Source: Mesorhabditis belari (Eukaryota > Nematoda > Chromadorea > Rhabditida > Rhabditidae). Taken from it: a DNA stretch of 64,000 bases. The position numbers and the translations under genes were made by a program. The notes under the pieces are model-generated. The model was not told where the DNA came from. It did not search any database and was given only the letters and a program-made list of their open reading frames with translations. The stretch lies in assembly GCA_958450365.1 (NCBI GenBank), contig CAUEEP010000759.1:2745641-2809640 (forward strand), given 5' to 3'. Positions 20,991-32,639 of the stretch are shown here, one piece after another. Each line of letters opens with the position of its first letter. The first letter of the stretch is position 1.

Positions 20991-21925
20991 ATGTGCAAAA
21001 GGTCCAAATAAAGTCTTCGGTACATTTTTTAGCTTTTCAGAAAGCCTCTTTTTCAGTAAAACGAATTTTTCAATATCTTGAAGCGTAAAAAGCTCTAATT
21101 GGCTATCCTTTTTCGCAAAATAGATGTTTCTTTCCAATTTTTGCACTCTCCAAGCAATGTTTAAAGCAAAAAAAATGAGAAAAACATCGTTTCTTTTCCC
21201 TCATTTCTTTTGCCATCTTTCTCTTTTTAGATGTTCTCATCGCATTCTATTTTTTATTTCAGTGTTTTCCCGGCTTTCATAACGATTATTCATGGGATTA
21301 TCGGATGGAAAAGAGCCAAGAAATTTTGCAGTAGCACGTAGACAGAAAAACCCTTCAAAACCCTTCAAAACCCTCCCTTTCTGGCACACAAAAATGATGT
21401 TTTTTATTTAAAAATCAAAAATTCACAAAGTTTCACTAAACCAAGAGCAATAAAAGGTTAAATAAAATAATAAAGTCAAAAAAATCGTTGTTGACTGAAA
21501 TTGAAGGGCTGAAAGTGCGTTCTGAAAAAAGAAAATGCGTTTTTTTTTCTCCAAAAATGGTTCAGTTGGGAGAAAAATGATAAGAAAATGTCGATAAAAG
21601 TGTTTTTGTGAATTTTTGAGATCAGAAAACGCGTAAGAGATGGAAAGGAGTTGAAAGAGTTAAAAGAGTTGAAAAGGAGTTGAAAAGGAGTTGAAAAGGA
21701 GTTGAAAAGGAGTTGAAAAGGAGTTGAAAAGGAGTTGAAAAGCAGTAGAAAACGGGTTAAAAACGAGTAAAAACCGAGTAAAAAGCGGTTTCGAATAGTC
21801 TAAGAATGGTTTAAAATGTTAAAAAGCAAAAAAATCAATACAAAAACGACAAAAATCAATACAAAAACGACAAAAAAGACAAAAATCATTCAAAAAAGAC
21901 AAAAAAGACAAAAATCAATCCAAAA
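20991..21925. other. AT-rich spacer with GAGTTGAAAAG array
   Basis: About eight 11-base GAGTTGAAAAG units occupy about 21655-21740. Elsewhere the sequence is A-rich with no recognised gene. Confidence 0.6.
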
Positions 21926-22106
21926 ATATAATAATAATAATAATAATACTTTATTCAAACGATAAAGTGAAAGAAATGATAGAGAAATGCACAGTGATAC
22001 TTAATCATACAATACATACTGAAATCAATAAGCCAATTACTTACGGCAAAGAGCCACTAGATCTAAAGCATCGATACGTTTCTTGAATATGAAAAGCGAC
22101 TGAATT
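21926..22106 (-). mobile_element. LINE 3' end fragment (duplicate copy)
   Basis: Almost identical to 22441-22615. On the minus strand it ends in AATAAAGTATTATTATT, an (ATT)n tail typical of LINE 3' ends. Only the last codons and the 3' UTR are present. Confidence 0.8.
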
Positions 22107-22440
22107 GAGCGATTGAGTCTAAATCGGACGAAAATCTAAATCGGACACAACATATATATCGTTCACAAAAAATTAAAAATTGTTTAGATATATTTATTTA
22201 AGCAAAATAAAAATAAAAAACGTGGATTACTTTTTCACACACCTAATACATGTAATGCTGAAAAACAGCAAAAAAAACCAATTAATTGAATGAAAATAGC
22301 TCAATTAGCGCTGCAGCGAATAATCGCTGCAGCGGTCCGTTCCTGAGTTTTTGCTGCAGCGAATAATCGCTGCAGAAGTTTCGAATGGGTTAAAGGACGT
22401 CCGATTTAGACTCAAAATCTAAATCGGACGTCTGTTTTAG
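22107..22440. mobile_element. Short element bounded by AATCTAAATCGGACG repeats
   Basis: It separates the two LINE 3' copies. CTAAATCGGACG / CGTCCGATTTAG words lie at both ends (about 22128-22155 and 22395-22440), and related sequence is at 41470-41640 and 42975-43010. Inside are two hairpins, CGCTGCAGCGA..TCGCTGCAGCG (22309-22334) and CTGCAGCGA..TCGCTGCAG (22354-22375), about 20 bases apart. Confidence 0.6.
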
Positions 22441-22860
22441 ATTAATAATAATACTTTATTCAAACGATAAAGTGAAAGAAATCATAGAGAAATGCACAGT
22501 GATACCTAATCATACAATACATACTGAAATCAATAAGCCAATTACTTACGGCAAAGAGCCACTAGATCTAAAGCATCGATACGTTTCTTGAATATGAAAA
22601 GCGACTGAATTTCTCGTATGTCGTTTGGGAGCAAGTTCCATAATCTAGCGGCTCTAACGGGAAATGAATTTGATAAAGAGGCATTGGAAGCAAAGGGAAT
22701 TTGCAAAAGGAATGAGCCACTTCTGGGCCCTGACCGCGGTTTAAATTTGAAAAAGTCTATAAGCAAAGGGCTAATCTGTTTACAACGGAGGATTTTGAAA
22801 GTTTCGACTAAATCAATGACAAAGCGACGATGCTGTAAAGTTTTTAGTTCAAAAAAAGCA
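22441..22860 (-). mobile_element. LINE (non-LTR retrotransposon) 3' end
   Basis: The minus-strand frame from about 22860 to the stop at 22542 carries the C-terminal block found after the reverse transcriptase of CR1/Jockey-like LINEs. It has HRRFVIDLVETFKILR, then SNSFPVRAARLWNLLPND, then a Phe-Lys-Arg-Arg helix. A 3' UTR of about 75 bases and an (ATT)n tail follow. The reverse transcriptase and endonuclease are absent, so this is a 5'-truncated insertion. The same protein block occurs on the plus strand at 47400-47788. The LINE assignment is firm, the exact clade is not. Confidence 0.85.
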
Positions 22861-23354
22861 AGTCAAAATCAATCCAAAAATAGTGAAAGAAACGAAAAAA
22901 ATGAATGAGAAACGGGAGAAAACTGAAAGTTTCCCTTTCTAAATCACAAAAATCTATTGATTTTAACGAGATGACGCGAGAAAATCGGAAATTTTGAAAG
23001 AATTTTCGATGAAAATGAAAAGCTTCTTATTTTTGAAAAGCGACGACTAAAAGAAATCGATTTGAGAAGAAAGAAAAAGCGATAATCGGGATTAAAAACG
23101 AAAAAAACAATATTTGAGGTTTCTAAAAGTATTAATAGATACTTTATTTCAGTAATAAAGCTATAACGAGGTAAAAAAAAAAAGTCTAAAATTGATTGAA
23201 AAAGTCCAAAATTGACCGCTGACTACAGCTCAAATCCGAATTTGATGAGAATATGGAGATTTGGCTTAAAAAGACGAGAACTTTACGTTTTAAAGGAATT
23301 AGCTAATTAAGCTTGACTAGTACAATTACAAAAGATATTAGACATGGCAAAAAC
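22861..23354. other. AT-rich spacer
   Basis: No gene or repeat family was recognised. Confidence 0.5.
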
Positions 23355-24085
23355 AGATCGGATTGAGTTAGTCTGATCAGTCGGAAGGGCCGATTCGTCG
23401 AACTCATCGGATCGGTCGGACGGATCGGATCGAGCTAGCCTGATCGGTCGGATCTATTGGATTGGATCGAGCTAGCCTGATCGGTCGGATAGATTGGATC
23501 GAGCTAGCCTGATCGGTCGGATAGATTGGATCGAGCTAGCCTGATCGGTCGGATGGATCAGATCGAGCTAGCCTGATCGGTCGGATGGATCAGATCGAGC
23601 TAGCCTGATCGGTCAGACGGATCGGGTCGGGCTAGCACGATTGGGTCGACCTATCCGATCGGATCGGATCAGGCTAGCCTGATTGGTGGGACCTATTGGA
23701 TTGGATCGAGCTAGCCCGGTCGGTTGAACAGATCGAATCGGATAGAGCTAACCTGATCGGTCGAACGAATCGGATCGGATTGAATCGTGCTAGCACGATT
23801 GGTCGGACCTAACAGATCGGATCGGTCGAACGGATCGGATCGGGCTAGCTGGATTGGTCGGACCTAACAGATCGGATCGGTCGAACGGATCGGATCGGGC
23901 TAGCTGGATTGGTCGGACCTATTGGATCGGATCGGGCCAGCCTGATCGGTCGAACGGACCGATTCGTCGGACTTATCGGATCGGTCGAACGGATCGGATC
24001 GGATCGGGCTAGCTCGATCGGTCGGATAGATCAGATCGGGCTAGCTCGATCGGTCGGACCTATCGGATCGTACCTGACCCGATCC
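23355..24085. repeat. GATCGGTCGGATCGAGCTAGCC minisatellite
   Basis: Irregular units of about 30-45 bases mixing GGATCGGATCGAGCTAGCCT with GATCGGTCGGACC. Dense in GATC and CGG words, making it one of the most CpG-rich stretches of the window. No gene is supported. Confidence 0.92.
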
Positions 24086-25030
24086 GATCCGCCAACCATG
24101 TCTAGTGTCTACAACAGCTACAATAGCTTTTTTAGCAGCTACAGTAGCTTTTTTAGCAGCTACAGTAGCTTTTTTAGCAGCTACACTACCTTTTCCCCAG
24201 CTGTACCCCTTGATGAGGAATTGATACAGAAATGGATGAATTCGACGCACCACTGAGAACTCTTCACTTCTTTGTGCTTTCAAGTAAACACACGCTTCCT
24301 GGCACACCATTTTTTAGTTCAATGCGCCAGAAAGGTTACGTTTACAGCGAAGGAAATGGTATCAGCCAAGTTATGCCAGCTTATGGTACCCTGAGCAACT
24401 TACAGGAGTCAAAATTCGCCAAAAAGCTAATATTATGAAATTGTAGATCTATAAAAAGTTGAATATCTAAAGATTTAACTAAAAAATTCAAAAGAAATCT
24501 GTAAAATTCAGAATCTTTGAATTTCTGAAATAAAATCTCTCCGGAATTCTCTCAAAATCATTCAAGAATGCCAGACAATTTCAGACAACGTGCCAGCCAA
24601 CACCAAGAGTCTGCACAAAAAGCAAGCGAGATAAAAGTGGCTCTCTTTTGCCTTTTTTTCAATCAAATATTACAGAGATCTGTTTTGAATGTCTCTGTGG
24701 CAAGTGTAAGAATGAAAAGTGAGAGATTGTTGAGAGAAAAATGGGGAAATGGGGAAAGTTTTTTGGGGAAACTCCTCTCTGTACACATCACTACGGGATC
24801 CAAGATCACTGGGAAAAAAAGAGAGAAAATGTAAGCAAAGTCTAGCACTTTTTTAGTCTAGGGAAACCAAAGAATCGTTATTGAAAGGAAATAAGGAAAG
24901 TTGGAAATGAAAGTTGGAAAACTCCAAAACTTGGAAATGAAACAGCAAGATGGAATGGAAAAGAAGAAGCTATAGTACCGTAGTTTCTAGGGTCAGCATA
25001 CTGTAGCATACTATAGCCCTATCTAACCCG
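24086..25030. other. Spacer with TTTTTTAGCAGCTACAGTAG units
   Basis: About four 21-base AGCAGCTACAGTAGCTTTTTT units lie at 24112-24186. A forward and a reverse copy of the dispersed ~40-bp motif face each other at about 24268-24305 and 24320-24345. The rest is AT-rich with no recognised gene. Confidence 0.6.
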
Positions 25031-25572
25031 TCTTATAAAGGCCGTCTTATATACGCTGCCTTATATACGCTGCCTTATATAAGCCGCCTTATATACACCG
25101 CTTTATATAGACTGCCTTATATACGCCGCCTTATGTAGACAGCCTTATATACGCCGCCTTATATACGCTGCCCTAGATACGCAGCCTTATATAGACAGCC
25201 TTATGTAGACAGCCTTATATACGCCGCCCTATATACGCAGCCTTATATACGCCGCTTTATATACGCCGCTTTATATAAGCCATCTTATATACGCAGCCTT
25301 CCATACCCCAGCTTATATACGCTGCCTTATATACGCCGCCTTATATACGCCGCCTTCCATACCCCAGCTTATATACGCTGCCTTATATACGCCGCCTTCC
25401 ATACCCCAGCTTATATACGCTGCCTATATACGCCGCCTTCCATACCCCAGCTTAGATATCCCAGCTTATATACGCAACCTTCTATACCCCAGCTTATATA
25501 CGCAGCCTTCTATACCCCAGCTTATATACGCAGCCTTCTATACCCCAGCTTATATACGCTGCCTTATATACT
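25031..25572. repeat. CTTATATACGCCGC minisatellite
   Basis: Units of 14-16 bases such as CTTATATACGCCGC, CTTATATAGACAGC and CTTCCATACCCCAGC. Members of the same family lie at 26701-26783 and, in reverse (GCGTATATAAGACC), on both sides of the maT element at 49.99-51.46 kb. Each unit contains a TATATAAG-like word on one strand. Confidence 0.93.
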
Positions 25573-26399
25573 AGTAGACCCAGCACTAGAACTAGACTAA
25601 TTTTCGGGTCTACAAGTGCTGAATAGCTCGAGTATTGCCTGTGCACAATTTAGCTCTACTGGCTTACTGGCTTACTGCTCTACTGGTAAAGAGCAAAAAT
25701 ATACGATCATCAAAAGAGACTCAAGTTTGTACTGAAAAATTGGAAATTGGAAAAATGCTATGACAAAGATCGGCTGGTCTTTCCGAGGGATTTTGGAGTG
25801 GAAAAGGAGAATGGAAAGAGAGAAGGGCGCCCCGATTTTCCATAGTTGTTTTCTATATGTTTCGGGGGGACCCTTGCAGCCGCCATCGCCATTGAAAGAG
25901 GGCCTTTTTCAGGGCTTTTCCCTCTTCTCCCTTTCCATCCTTTTCCCCGTGACATGCCGAGTGGTTTATGATCGCCGAGATCCCTCTCACTCTCCAATTT
26001 CCCTCCAATATTTCCATTTCTCTACAAATTTCTCTTTGCGCCCATTTCTCTTTTGCCATTTCTCTTCTTTTCCCATTTATCTTCTTTTCCCTTTTTTTCT
26101 TTTTCCCTTTTTCTCGGCTTGGTCGGGGATGAATTCACGTAAACACCCTGGAACGCAGACACATTTTTTTTGTCCGTTTTTTTGCCCTCATCCCTGGTAA
26201 GCCCTTATTTAGGGGTCGTGGGTCAGATGGATGAAATTTGAAGTGAGGAAATCTGAGAAAATCTAAGAAAATCTGAGAAAATCTAAGAGAATCTGAGAAA
26301 ATTCAAAAATGAACTTTTCAAAAGTGAATTTTCAAAAGAATTTTCAAAAGATATGGTTACCTGAAAATCGAATGAATGATTTTTGAGGAGGCACAAGAT
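25573..26399. other. Spacer without recognised gene
   Basis: The stretch 25758-26200 has open frames on both strands with pyrimidine-rich composition and no recognisable domain. AAAATCTGAGAAAATCTAAG repeats lie at about 26250-26300. Confidence 0.5.
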
Positions 26400-26510
26400 T
26401 TGTCGGACTATAGCACAGTGGTCCAAGCACAGTCTAGCACAGTGGTCCAAGCACAGTCTAGCACAGTGGTCCAAGCACAGTCTAGCACAGTGGTCCAAGA
26501 ACTCGTACAA
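26400..26510. repeat. 24-bp tandem repeat (CAGTGGTCCAAGCACAGTCT)
   Basis: Four nearly identical 24-base units with TAGCACAGTGGTCCAAGC. Confidence 0.92.
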
Positions 26511-26535
26511 GAGCTAAAGCCGTTCAAGTACAGTA

Positions 26536-27100
26536 GTGCATCCAATTCAGCTTAACTTTCTTCAGGAGAAGATAAAGAGATGCCAAACTTGCGGCTTTGC
26601 ATATGCCGTTGTCTTCAGGACTCATGGAAAAGCCAAGTGGATTCAAATCGGGCGAATATTGGGGCCATTCTTGCGCACTGATGAACTCGGGGAGCATTAT
26701 ATGCCGCCTTATATAGACAGCCTTATATACGCCGCCTTATATACGCCGCCTTATATATGCCGCCTTATATACGCCGCCTTATTGTTGTTTCACACCAGTT
26801 TTTCACATAAACTCTGCCAAGTTGTGCATCCGTTTTGAATGATTCGAGCGATGAGCAGGTGCTGAATCTTGCTGATAAATCCAGTGACGATTTTTGAAGT
26901 GAGATCGGCTATAGTTCCCTTTTCACTTGTCCAATCGGAAGCGTCCATTTTGGGTCATCCGGTAACCAATCCGTTGTCTACCCCATGTGGCCACCGCTTT
27001 CCAAAACTAATCACGGCTGTAGAATTGGCAAACCCAATTCCGGCTCATTTTGACCAAAATGGTGGGTTCTCCGCCGGTCGAAATGGGATCCCAAGTGCCT
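26536..27100 (-). pseudogene. Decayed Tc1/mariner transposase, split by a tandem array
   Basis: Minus-strand translation near 26860 gives IYQQDSAPAHRSNHSKRM, the block around the second catalytic Asp. After the interruption at 26701-26783 it continues as LPEFISAQEWPQYSPDLNPL with the downstream GFSM, the block around the third catalytic residue, then a diverged C-terminus to about 26536. Frameshifts and stops separate the pieces and no terminal repeats were recognised. The part at 26900-27240 may be more N-terminal sequence but is too diverged to read. It is dead. Confidence 0.82.
26701..26783. repeat. TATATACGCCGCCT array inside a transposase remnant
   Basis: Five to six units of the 25031-25572 family, lying between two coding segments that are adjacent in intact transposases. 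Confidence 0.9.
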
Positions 27101-28500
27101 GTAAAAGGGTGCTGAAGGGAGCCGTTGTGAATTTTTGGATTCATCCCAAGGATTTCGGTCCGCAGGGGCAGCAAGAACTCCTGAACTCCAAAATTCGTTG
27201 CCCTGGGAAGACTCCAGGACAAGACTCGTTGTCTTGACAAGACTCCGGGACAAGACTCAGTTTGGTTGGACTTAGTGCGAAGGCTAGCGGCTAGCGCCTA
27301 GCACTAAGTCTATTTGGGTTTGTGCTAATTAGGCTTAGGCTTAGGCTCGATTCTTGAGACTCCAGGGCAAGACTCAGATTCTTGGCCTGAGCCCTTGACC
27401 AGACGTAGTCTAGAAACTGGTAGTACAGCTCCTGAACCACGTCTCGTGCCTGTAAATCAAACGCTCAAACATTTTCATCATGTTATCATCATGTTGTCGA
27501 TCTTCATATCTTTATCCAAATCCATTATCCCAGCTTTCCGGGAAAACTCTGAAAAGGATTTGTGGGATTTGTTTGAAATCTGGCACCGTTCCCATCCATT
27601 TCTGGGCATTTTCCCGCAAAAACTGGAAATCCGGGGGTCTTTTTTGGCCCGCATGACCTCCACAAAAACAACAAGACGCTCAAGGTTTGCGCGGGCGTTC
27701 TGTGGAGAGGTTTGCTTGGGGGATCGGAGTGAAAAAGTTTTATGGGATCGATTGGTATTAAAGGGGAAATTCAGCACTTTTTAGATAGATCTCTGACCTG
27801 ACCTGGCCTCGTCTGGTGTGGCCTGGCCTCTTCTGGCCAAGCTAGGCCAGACCAGGCATCCTGTAATGGACGTACCGTAATCAGTCAAGTCTAACCAAGC
27901 CCACTAGATAGCCTACAGCTCAGCTCTCGCTCTTTACCAAGAACCGTACTTGTTAGCGAGATTCCTGTACTTGCTAGCCAGATCTAGACTCAGTTAGTCT
28001 AATTAGCCTTGCTTGCTAGCCAGATCTAGACTCAGTTAGTCTAATTAGCTCTAACGCTAACTATCAGAGTTAACTTTAAATCCTCTTTTCCAAAGTACAC
28101 CCGTCTGACCTCGATAATGGCCTCTCCTCCATTCCCTTTCCCTAAAGGAACCGTTTCTCCGCAGACATTCGGCGTAAACATCCCCATTTCTCAGTTCAAC
28201 GTTTGACCAAAAAGTACATGCAGACTTTTTTGTGTCTGGTCGCTTTTTGACTTGTTTACGAGCAAGAGATCGGTCAGGAATTGAATGAATTTAGTCGGGC
28301 GAGACTTTGAATGTTTAATCAAATCGGGGATTGATTGGAAATAGAAAAATGGGAGTAGTTATACTAGTAAATACTAGTAGTTAATGGTTTAAAACTCAAA
28401 GATTGTTAAGTTCTATTAGTTGGGTAATCAATCCGGCCTCTAGACTTGCTATCAAAGGCCTCAAAGGCCTCAAAGGGCCCTCAAAGGCCGGATTGATTAC
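27101..28500. other. Spacer with short telomere-like run
   Basis: TTAGGCTTAGGCTTAGGCTC lies near 27325-27345. CTCAAAGGCCTCAAAGG repeats lie near 28455-28490. GCTAGCCAGATCTAGACTCA is duplicated near 27970 and 28020. Overlapping frames at 27395-27784 have no recognised domain. No gene is supported. Confidence 0.5.
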
Positions 28501-29389
28501 CTAAATTTGTCCACACACGGATTGAGTTTGTCCACAAGCGTAAACGTGTTCACAAACGTCACCACCACCTTTCTGGCACACTATTCTGTGTTCATTGCAC
28601 CAGAAAGGATATGTTTTAGCCATTTTTAGACTCAAAGTACATTCTCTTACTGATCTAAAGTACACTTTGACCCAGATTACTGTACTTTCTAAAGCCAAAC
28701 CATTTCAAAAACAGTTTCATTCATCATTTTCAAGCTAAACTCTGTCTGGGACTGATTCTTGATATACTATTTCGTCGAAAGCAACGGAAATTGTCTGAGA
28801 ATGAGAGAAAATGGGGAAAGAGACGGAAAGAGAGGGAAAGAGAGGGAAAGAGAGGGAAAGAGAGGGAAAAAAGTGAACCGACATCACAAAATTCCACAAA
28901 AAGCAATGAAAAATTAGTTGAAAAAGATAGGGATTTCGACAGAAAATAGATTTCTTTTCAAGAAAAAGATAAAAGAGTAGGAGAGAAATATGGAAAAGAA
29001 TGGGAGAAAAGGGGGTCTAAAAGTCCACGTGCCCCTCCTCTTTTCGTCCCCATCAATCGGCCCGATCTCTGAGCCACTAAAGTGCAAAAATTCACCCATC
29101 CCCGGGTCTCGAAAACATTGCTGACATAGGAACCAGGACAAAAAAAAAAGAGTTTCAAAGTCTTTTCCTCTCTTTTTTCATCCAATCCATCGAAATTGCT
29201 CGGATAATTTCGCTGAGAGCAACAAAAAAGCAACAAGCTAGATTTCTGATTCAATTTCTTTCCAATTTCATGTAAAATCAAAGGCCTTTGTTCAAAAAAT
29301 AGTAAAGTAACAAAGAATTCAGAAATTTTAAAAATTCGACTTCCTTCTAGTTGGTTCTGTCTTCTAAAATGTTTGCTAAAAGTTGTCGT
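28501..29389. other. Spacer with dispersed-motif fragments
   Basis: A diverged forward and a reverse fragment of the ~40-bp motif lie at about 28545-28615. GGAAAGAGA units lie at 28815-28868. A long minus-strand frame (28958-29401) is low-information and was not recognised. Confidence 0.5.
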
Positions 29390-29850
29390 ACTCATTTCCA
29401 AGCACTGAGGAGTACTGTAGCCAAGATAGGAGTACCGTAGGAAAGATAGGAGTACTGTAGGAAAGATAGGAGTACTGTAGGAAAGATAGGAGTACTATAG
29501 CAAAGATAGGAGTGCTGTAGTACTTCTCCATTCTTATCAATGACTTCTTCCCATCTTCTGCGTAGATCCTGGATAACATCGTCGAATTCAAACGGCTCCT
29601 TGGAAGTAAAATAAGCGTGAAGCTTATTTATGACTTGAGCATGATTATCAAACTGTACATATCCCCGAAATCCGAAATAATAAATAATCTGACAAGGGAG
29701 TAAGGTGCCTGAGGCAAAATTTTCCAATCTCCTCCTCAATTTTTCTATGAGTGGCTTTTGCAGTGTGGAGTTTAGGATTATCGTGCAGAAAGCGAACTCT
29801 TGACGGACCCCAATTTCTTTAAAGCTTCGTTAACTCTCGCTAGTTGTTTC
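29390..29850 (-). pseudogene. Mariner transposase 3' remnant with internal 20-bp array
   Basis: Read on the minus strand from about 29850: VNEALKKLGSV, then LHDNPKLHTAKATHRKIEEE with the second catalytic Asp. Next comes LTPLSDYLLFR with the third Asp (mariner D34D style), then after a frame change VINKLHAYFTSKEPFEFDDV and RRRWEEVIDKNGE, the typical mariner C-terminus. The tail is replaced by about six 20-base AGTACTGTAGGAAAGATAGG units at 29400-29520. At least one frameshift is present, and no terminal repeats or N-terminus are seen. Confidence 0.85.
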
Positions 29851-31554
29851 GAGTTTTCAAGTTTTCAAACAAAACTTTTAAAAACCCAAACGAACATGAT
29901 ATTCCCTTTTCGTTTTCGCGATCTCTCGATACGCCACCGAAAACTAAACGGGAAAATGTATTGATTAACAAGAATACTAAAACTAAAATGATACTAAAAC
30001 AGTAATCCACATACCTTTCTGATATTCGGCTGTGTTTCTGCTTCGATGTACTTCGTGACGGCGTCAATCGCGTTCGACAACGCCTCAAACGGGTTTCGGC
30101 AAACAATTCGGGCTCAATTCGGCAAACATTCGACTTTAACAGGCTAAAAAGTATAAAATAGATCAGTTAGATGACTTTAATTTGAAACTTAAAGTTAAGT
30201 TTACAAGATTTAAATGAAGTTTGCAAGATTTAAATGAAGTTTGCAAGATTTAAGTGAAGTTTACAAGAATTAAGTTCTTGTATTGCTTTATCTTATACAA
30301 AATTCCAAGAAACTATCCTAGATCCTGAGGGCTAAACATGGGCTGAATATTTTGAAAGAACTATTCGATTAACATTAACATCTCCACGTCATCCAATATC
30401 GGATTTACTTCCAATATCCAATATCGTCATCTAATATCAAAACTTTGCTAAAGAAAAGGGGTAAGGTACTATACATAACTATAAAAAACAGTTCTCATTG
30501 ACTTGAAGATCAGTTAGATCTTTCAAATTTGCGGATAAACTGGATAGTACTTAATTTAGACTCAAAGTACATTCTCTTACTAATCTAAAGTACTTTTGAT
30601 CGAAAACTATTCTGCTTTATCCCCAACAAATTGACATAGTAATTTTTGGCGAATTCAGTTGGATAATTGACCAAAAATTGGATACCAGTTTCTTGGGGAA
30701 AAAGCTGCAAAAGCCCTATCTCTCAAGACCGACCAAATCATCGAATCCTCCTCCACCGCCAATTCCTCGATTTTCCCGTTCTTTCCTCGTCAATCCTCGC
30801 TCATTTGACGCATCATCCGCTTTCTGCTTTCCCTAAAAGAAACTCTAAAATGAAATTCCCCCAAATCTCTACCTTTTTCCTCGTACTCTCCATGCTTTCT
30901 TTGTTCTTCTTCTTGAGAATTTGCTCCATCATTTGCTAAAGAAGTGGGGTAAGGTAAGCATAGAGGAAAATTTCTGTTAGTTTTTATTTAAATTTTACAA
31001 AAGCTCACCGTCCACCTGCATGAACAAGCATCGATCCACCTGCACGAACAAGCATCGGTCCACCTGCACGGTCATCGGTCCACCATCAAATCACATCGAT
31101 CGATATCCAAGAACGACTGGCTTCTGGAAAAAGTTAGTAAAATCTTGATATCTTGATATCTTGATAATCTTGACCTGTGTTCTAGCAACTAATGACCAAA
31201 AATAGATAAAAAGCCTTGATTCTAGAAGTTTTCAAGTTAATGTCGACAATTTAGTCAAAAATCATCAACTAATTGGTTGATTCTAGAAGTCGCAAAGTAA
31301 ATTTGAACAATTCTCTGTGAAAAGCAGTTAGAATAGACAGCACTTTTGCTAGAGAATTACTCTAGATTTGATAACTTATAGTAAACACAAAACTCCACAA
31401 ACCTTTTCCTTGAGAACTTCGGGATTTCGTTGAATGAGCCACGAGCCACGAGACGAGCCTCCACCATCACTTTGTAGCTGTCGTTTCTAAAAGAAAAAAG
31501 ATTTTTGTAACAGTGATTTAGAAATTTAACGTTATAGATGAGCTCAGAAATAGC
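29851..31554. other. AT-rich spacer
   Basis: Repeats of ATTTAAATGAAGTTTGCAAG lie at about 30195-30275, and CCACCTGCACGAACAAGCAT lies near 31015-31075. On the minus strand, 30015-30100 could be a short exon ending in AAG|GTATGT, but neither reading frame was recognised. No other gene is supported. Confidence 0.45.
30850..30939 (+). CDS. Short hydrophobic peptide, doubtful
   Basis: A 29-codon frame starts MKFPQISTFFLVLSMLSL and stays hydrophobic, like a signal peptide, ending in a stop. The words after it (TTTGCTAAAGAAGTGGGGTAAGG) resemble an upstream stretch near 30448, so it may be repeat-derived. It could be a first exon whose continuation was not found, or chance. Confidence 0.12.
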   Translation: MKFPQISTFFLVLSMLSLFFFLRICSIIC

Positions 31555-31915
31555 TAGCAAAGCTAAGAGAAGAAAAGCAAGGCACAGTAAAGCAAAGCAA
31601 AGCTCAGAGAAGAAAAGCAAAACAATGCGAAGTAAAGCAAAGCTATGAGAAGCAAAGCAATGCAAAGCAAATCAAAGCAAAGCAAAGCTAAGAGAAGCAA
31701 AGTAATGCAAAGCAATGCAAAGCAATGCAAAGCAATGCAAAGCAAAGCAATGCAAAGCAATGCAAAGCAAAGCAATGCAAAGCAATGCAAAGCAAAGCCA
31801 AGACAAAGCAAAGCAAAACAAAGCAAAGCAAAGCAAAACAAAGCAAAACAAGCAAAGCAAAGCTAAGAGAAGCGAAGCAAAGACAAGCAAAGCAAAGCTA
31901 AGAGAAGCAAAGCTA
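31555..31915. repeat. AGCAAAGCAATGCAA minisatellite
   Basis: Five-base AGCAA and AAAGC units interspersed with AATGC over about 360 bases. Lys-Gln-Ser frames on plus and Leu-Cys-Phe-Ala frames on minus are artefacts. It is followed at 31915-32035 by diverged CTACGTTCCATCTGGG units. Confidence 0.93.
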
Positions 31916-32148
31916 CGTTCCATCTGGGCTACGTTCCACCCTGCGATACGTCCCATCTGCGCTACGTCTCATCGGCGCTACGTTTTATCGGCGCCACTTC
32001 TTATCGGCGTCACGTCTTATTTGCGCCTTTCAACACACTTTCCTACCAACTCTGATTGACCATTTAGTTTTTTTTTGAGTTTTTCACTTATTAGGTGTTT
32101 TTTTTGCTTGTTTTTGCCTATCCAAGATTTAATTTTTATTTTCAGGCG

Positions 32149-32253
32149 ATGTCGGATCGATCGTTGGATGAACTTGAAGAGTTCCGAGATTGCCGCGGAA
32201 ACGAAATGCAGGGATTTTTCGAGAAGCAACGTGATCACATGCCAAACAACTAG
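32149..32253 (+). CDS. 34-codon open frame behind a strong splice acceptor, uncertain
   Basis: The frame MSDRSLDELEEFRDCRGNEM continues to NN-stop at 32251. It starts four bases after TTTTTATTTTCAG, a textbook nematode acceptor. That could mean a trans-spliced small gene or the last exon of a gene whose earlier exons were not found. Against this, the bases just after the stop (GTTAACGAAGCTTTAGAGAAA) match the mariner remnant near 29829, where they encode VNEALKK. The whole stretch may therefore be decayed transposon. Function unknown. Confidence 0.25.
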   Translation: MSDRSLDELEEFRDCRGNEMQGFFEKQRDHMPNN

Positions 32254-32523
32254 TGAGCGTTAACGAAGCTTTAGAGAAATAGTCTACGATTTGATACTCA
32301 TTGTCAGAAGTGGAAAGGATTACACGGTTTCACGGTGAATGCTTGTTTGAACTCATAGAGACTGCTTGTTTGAACTCATAAGACTTATAGAGATCTAGTT
32401 TGTCTAATAGAGTTCCCTGATGATGGGATAAGTTATTAGAATTTCTCTAAATTATTAGAATACCTTCACTAACAAGGTGTTAAGGCTACCCATCAACTTC
32501 AAAGTTCAATTTTATTTACACTT

Positions 32524-32638
32524 AGCGATTCGATGAGTTTTCTCGATACATTTCCATCTATTATCGTTAATTAGACTCAGTTTCAATGAGAAAAGTCGGG
32601 GAAACGACGGAATTATCGAGAAAACTCATCGAATCGCT
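32524..32638. repeat. Perfect 24-bp inverted repeat, 67-bp loop
   Basis: AGCGATTCGATGAGTTTTCT (continuing CGAT) at 32524-32547 is exactly the reverse complement of 32615-32638. The loop contains no gene. It could be a minimal MITE or a stem-loop. No flanking target duplication is obvious. Confidence 0.9.
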
Positions 32639-32639
32639 T

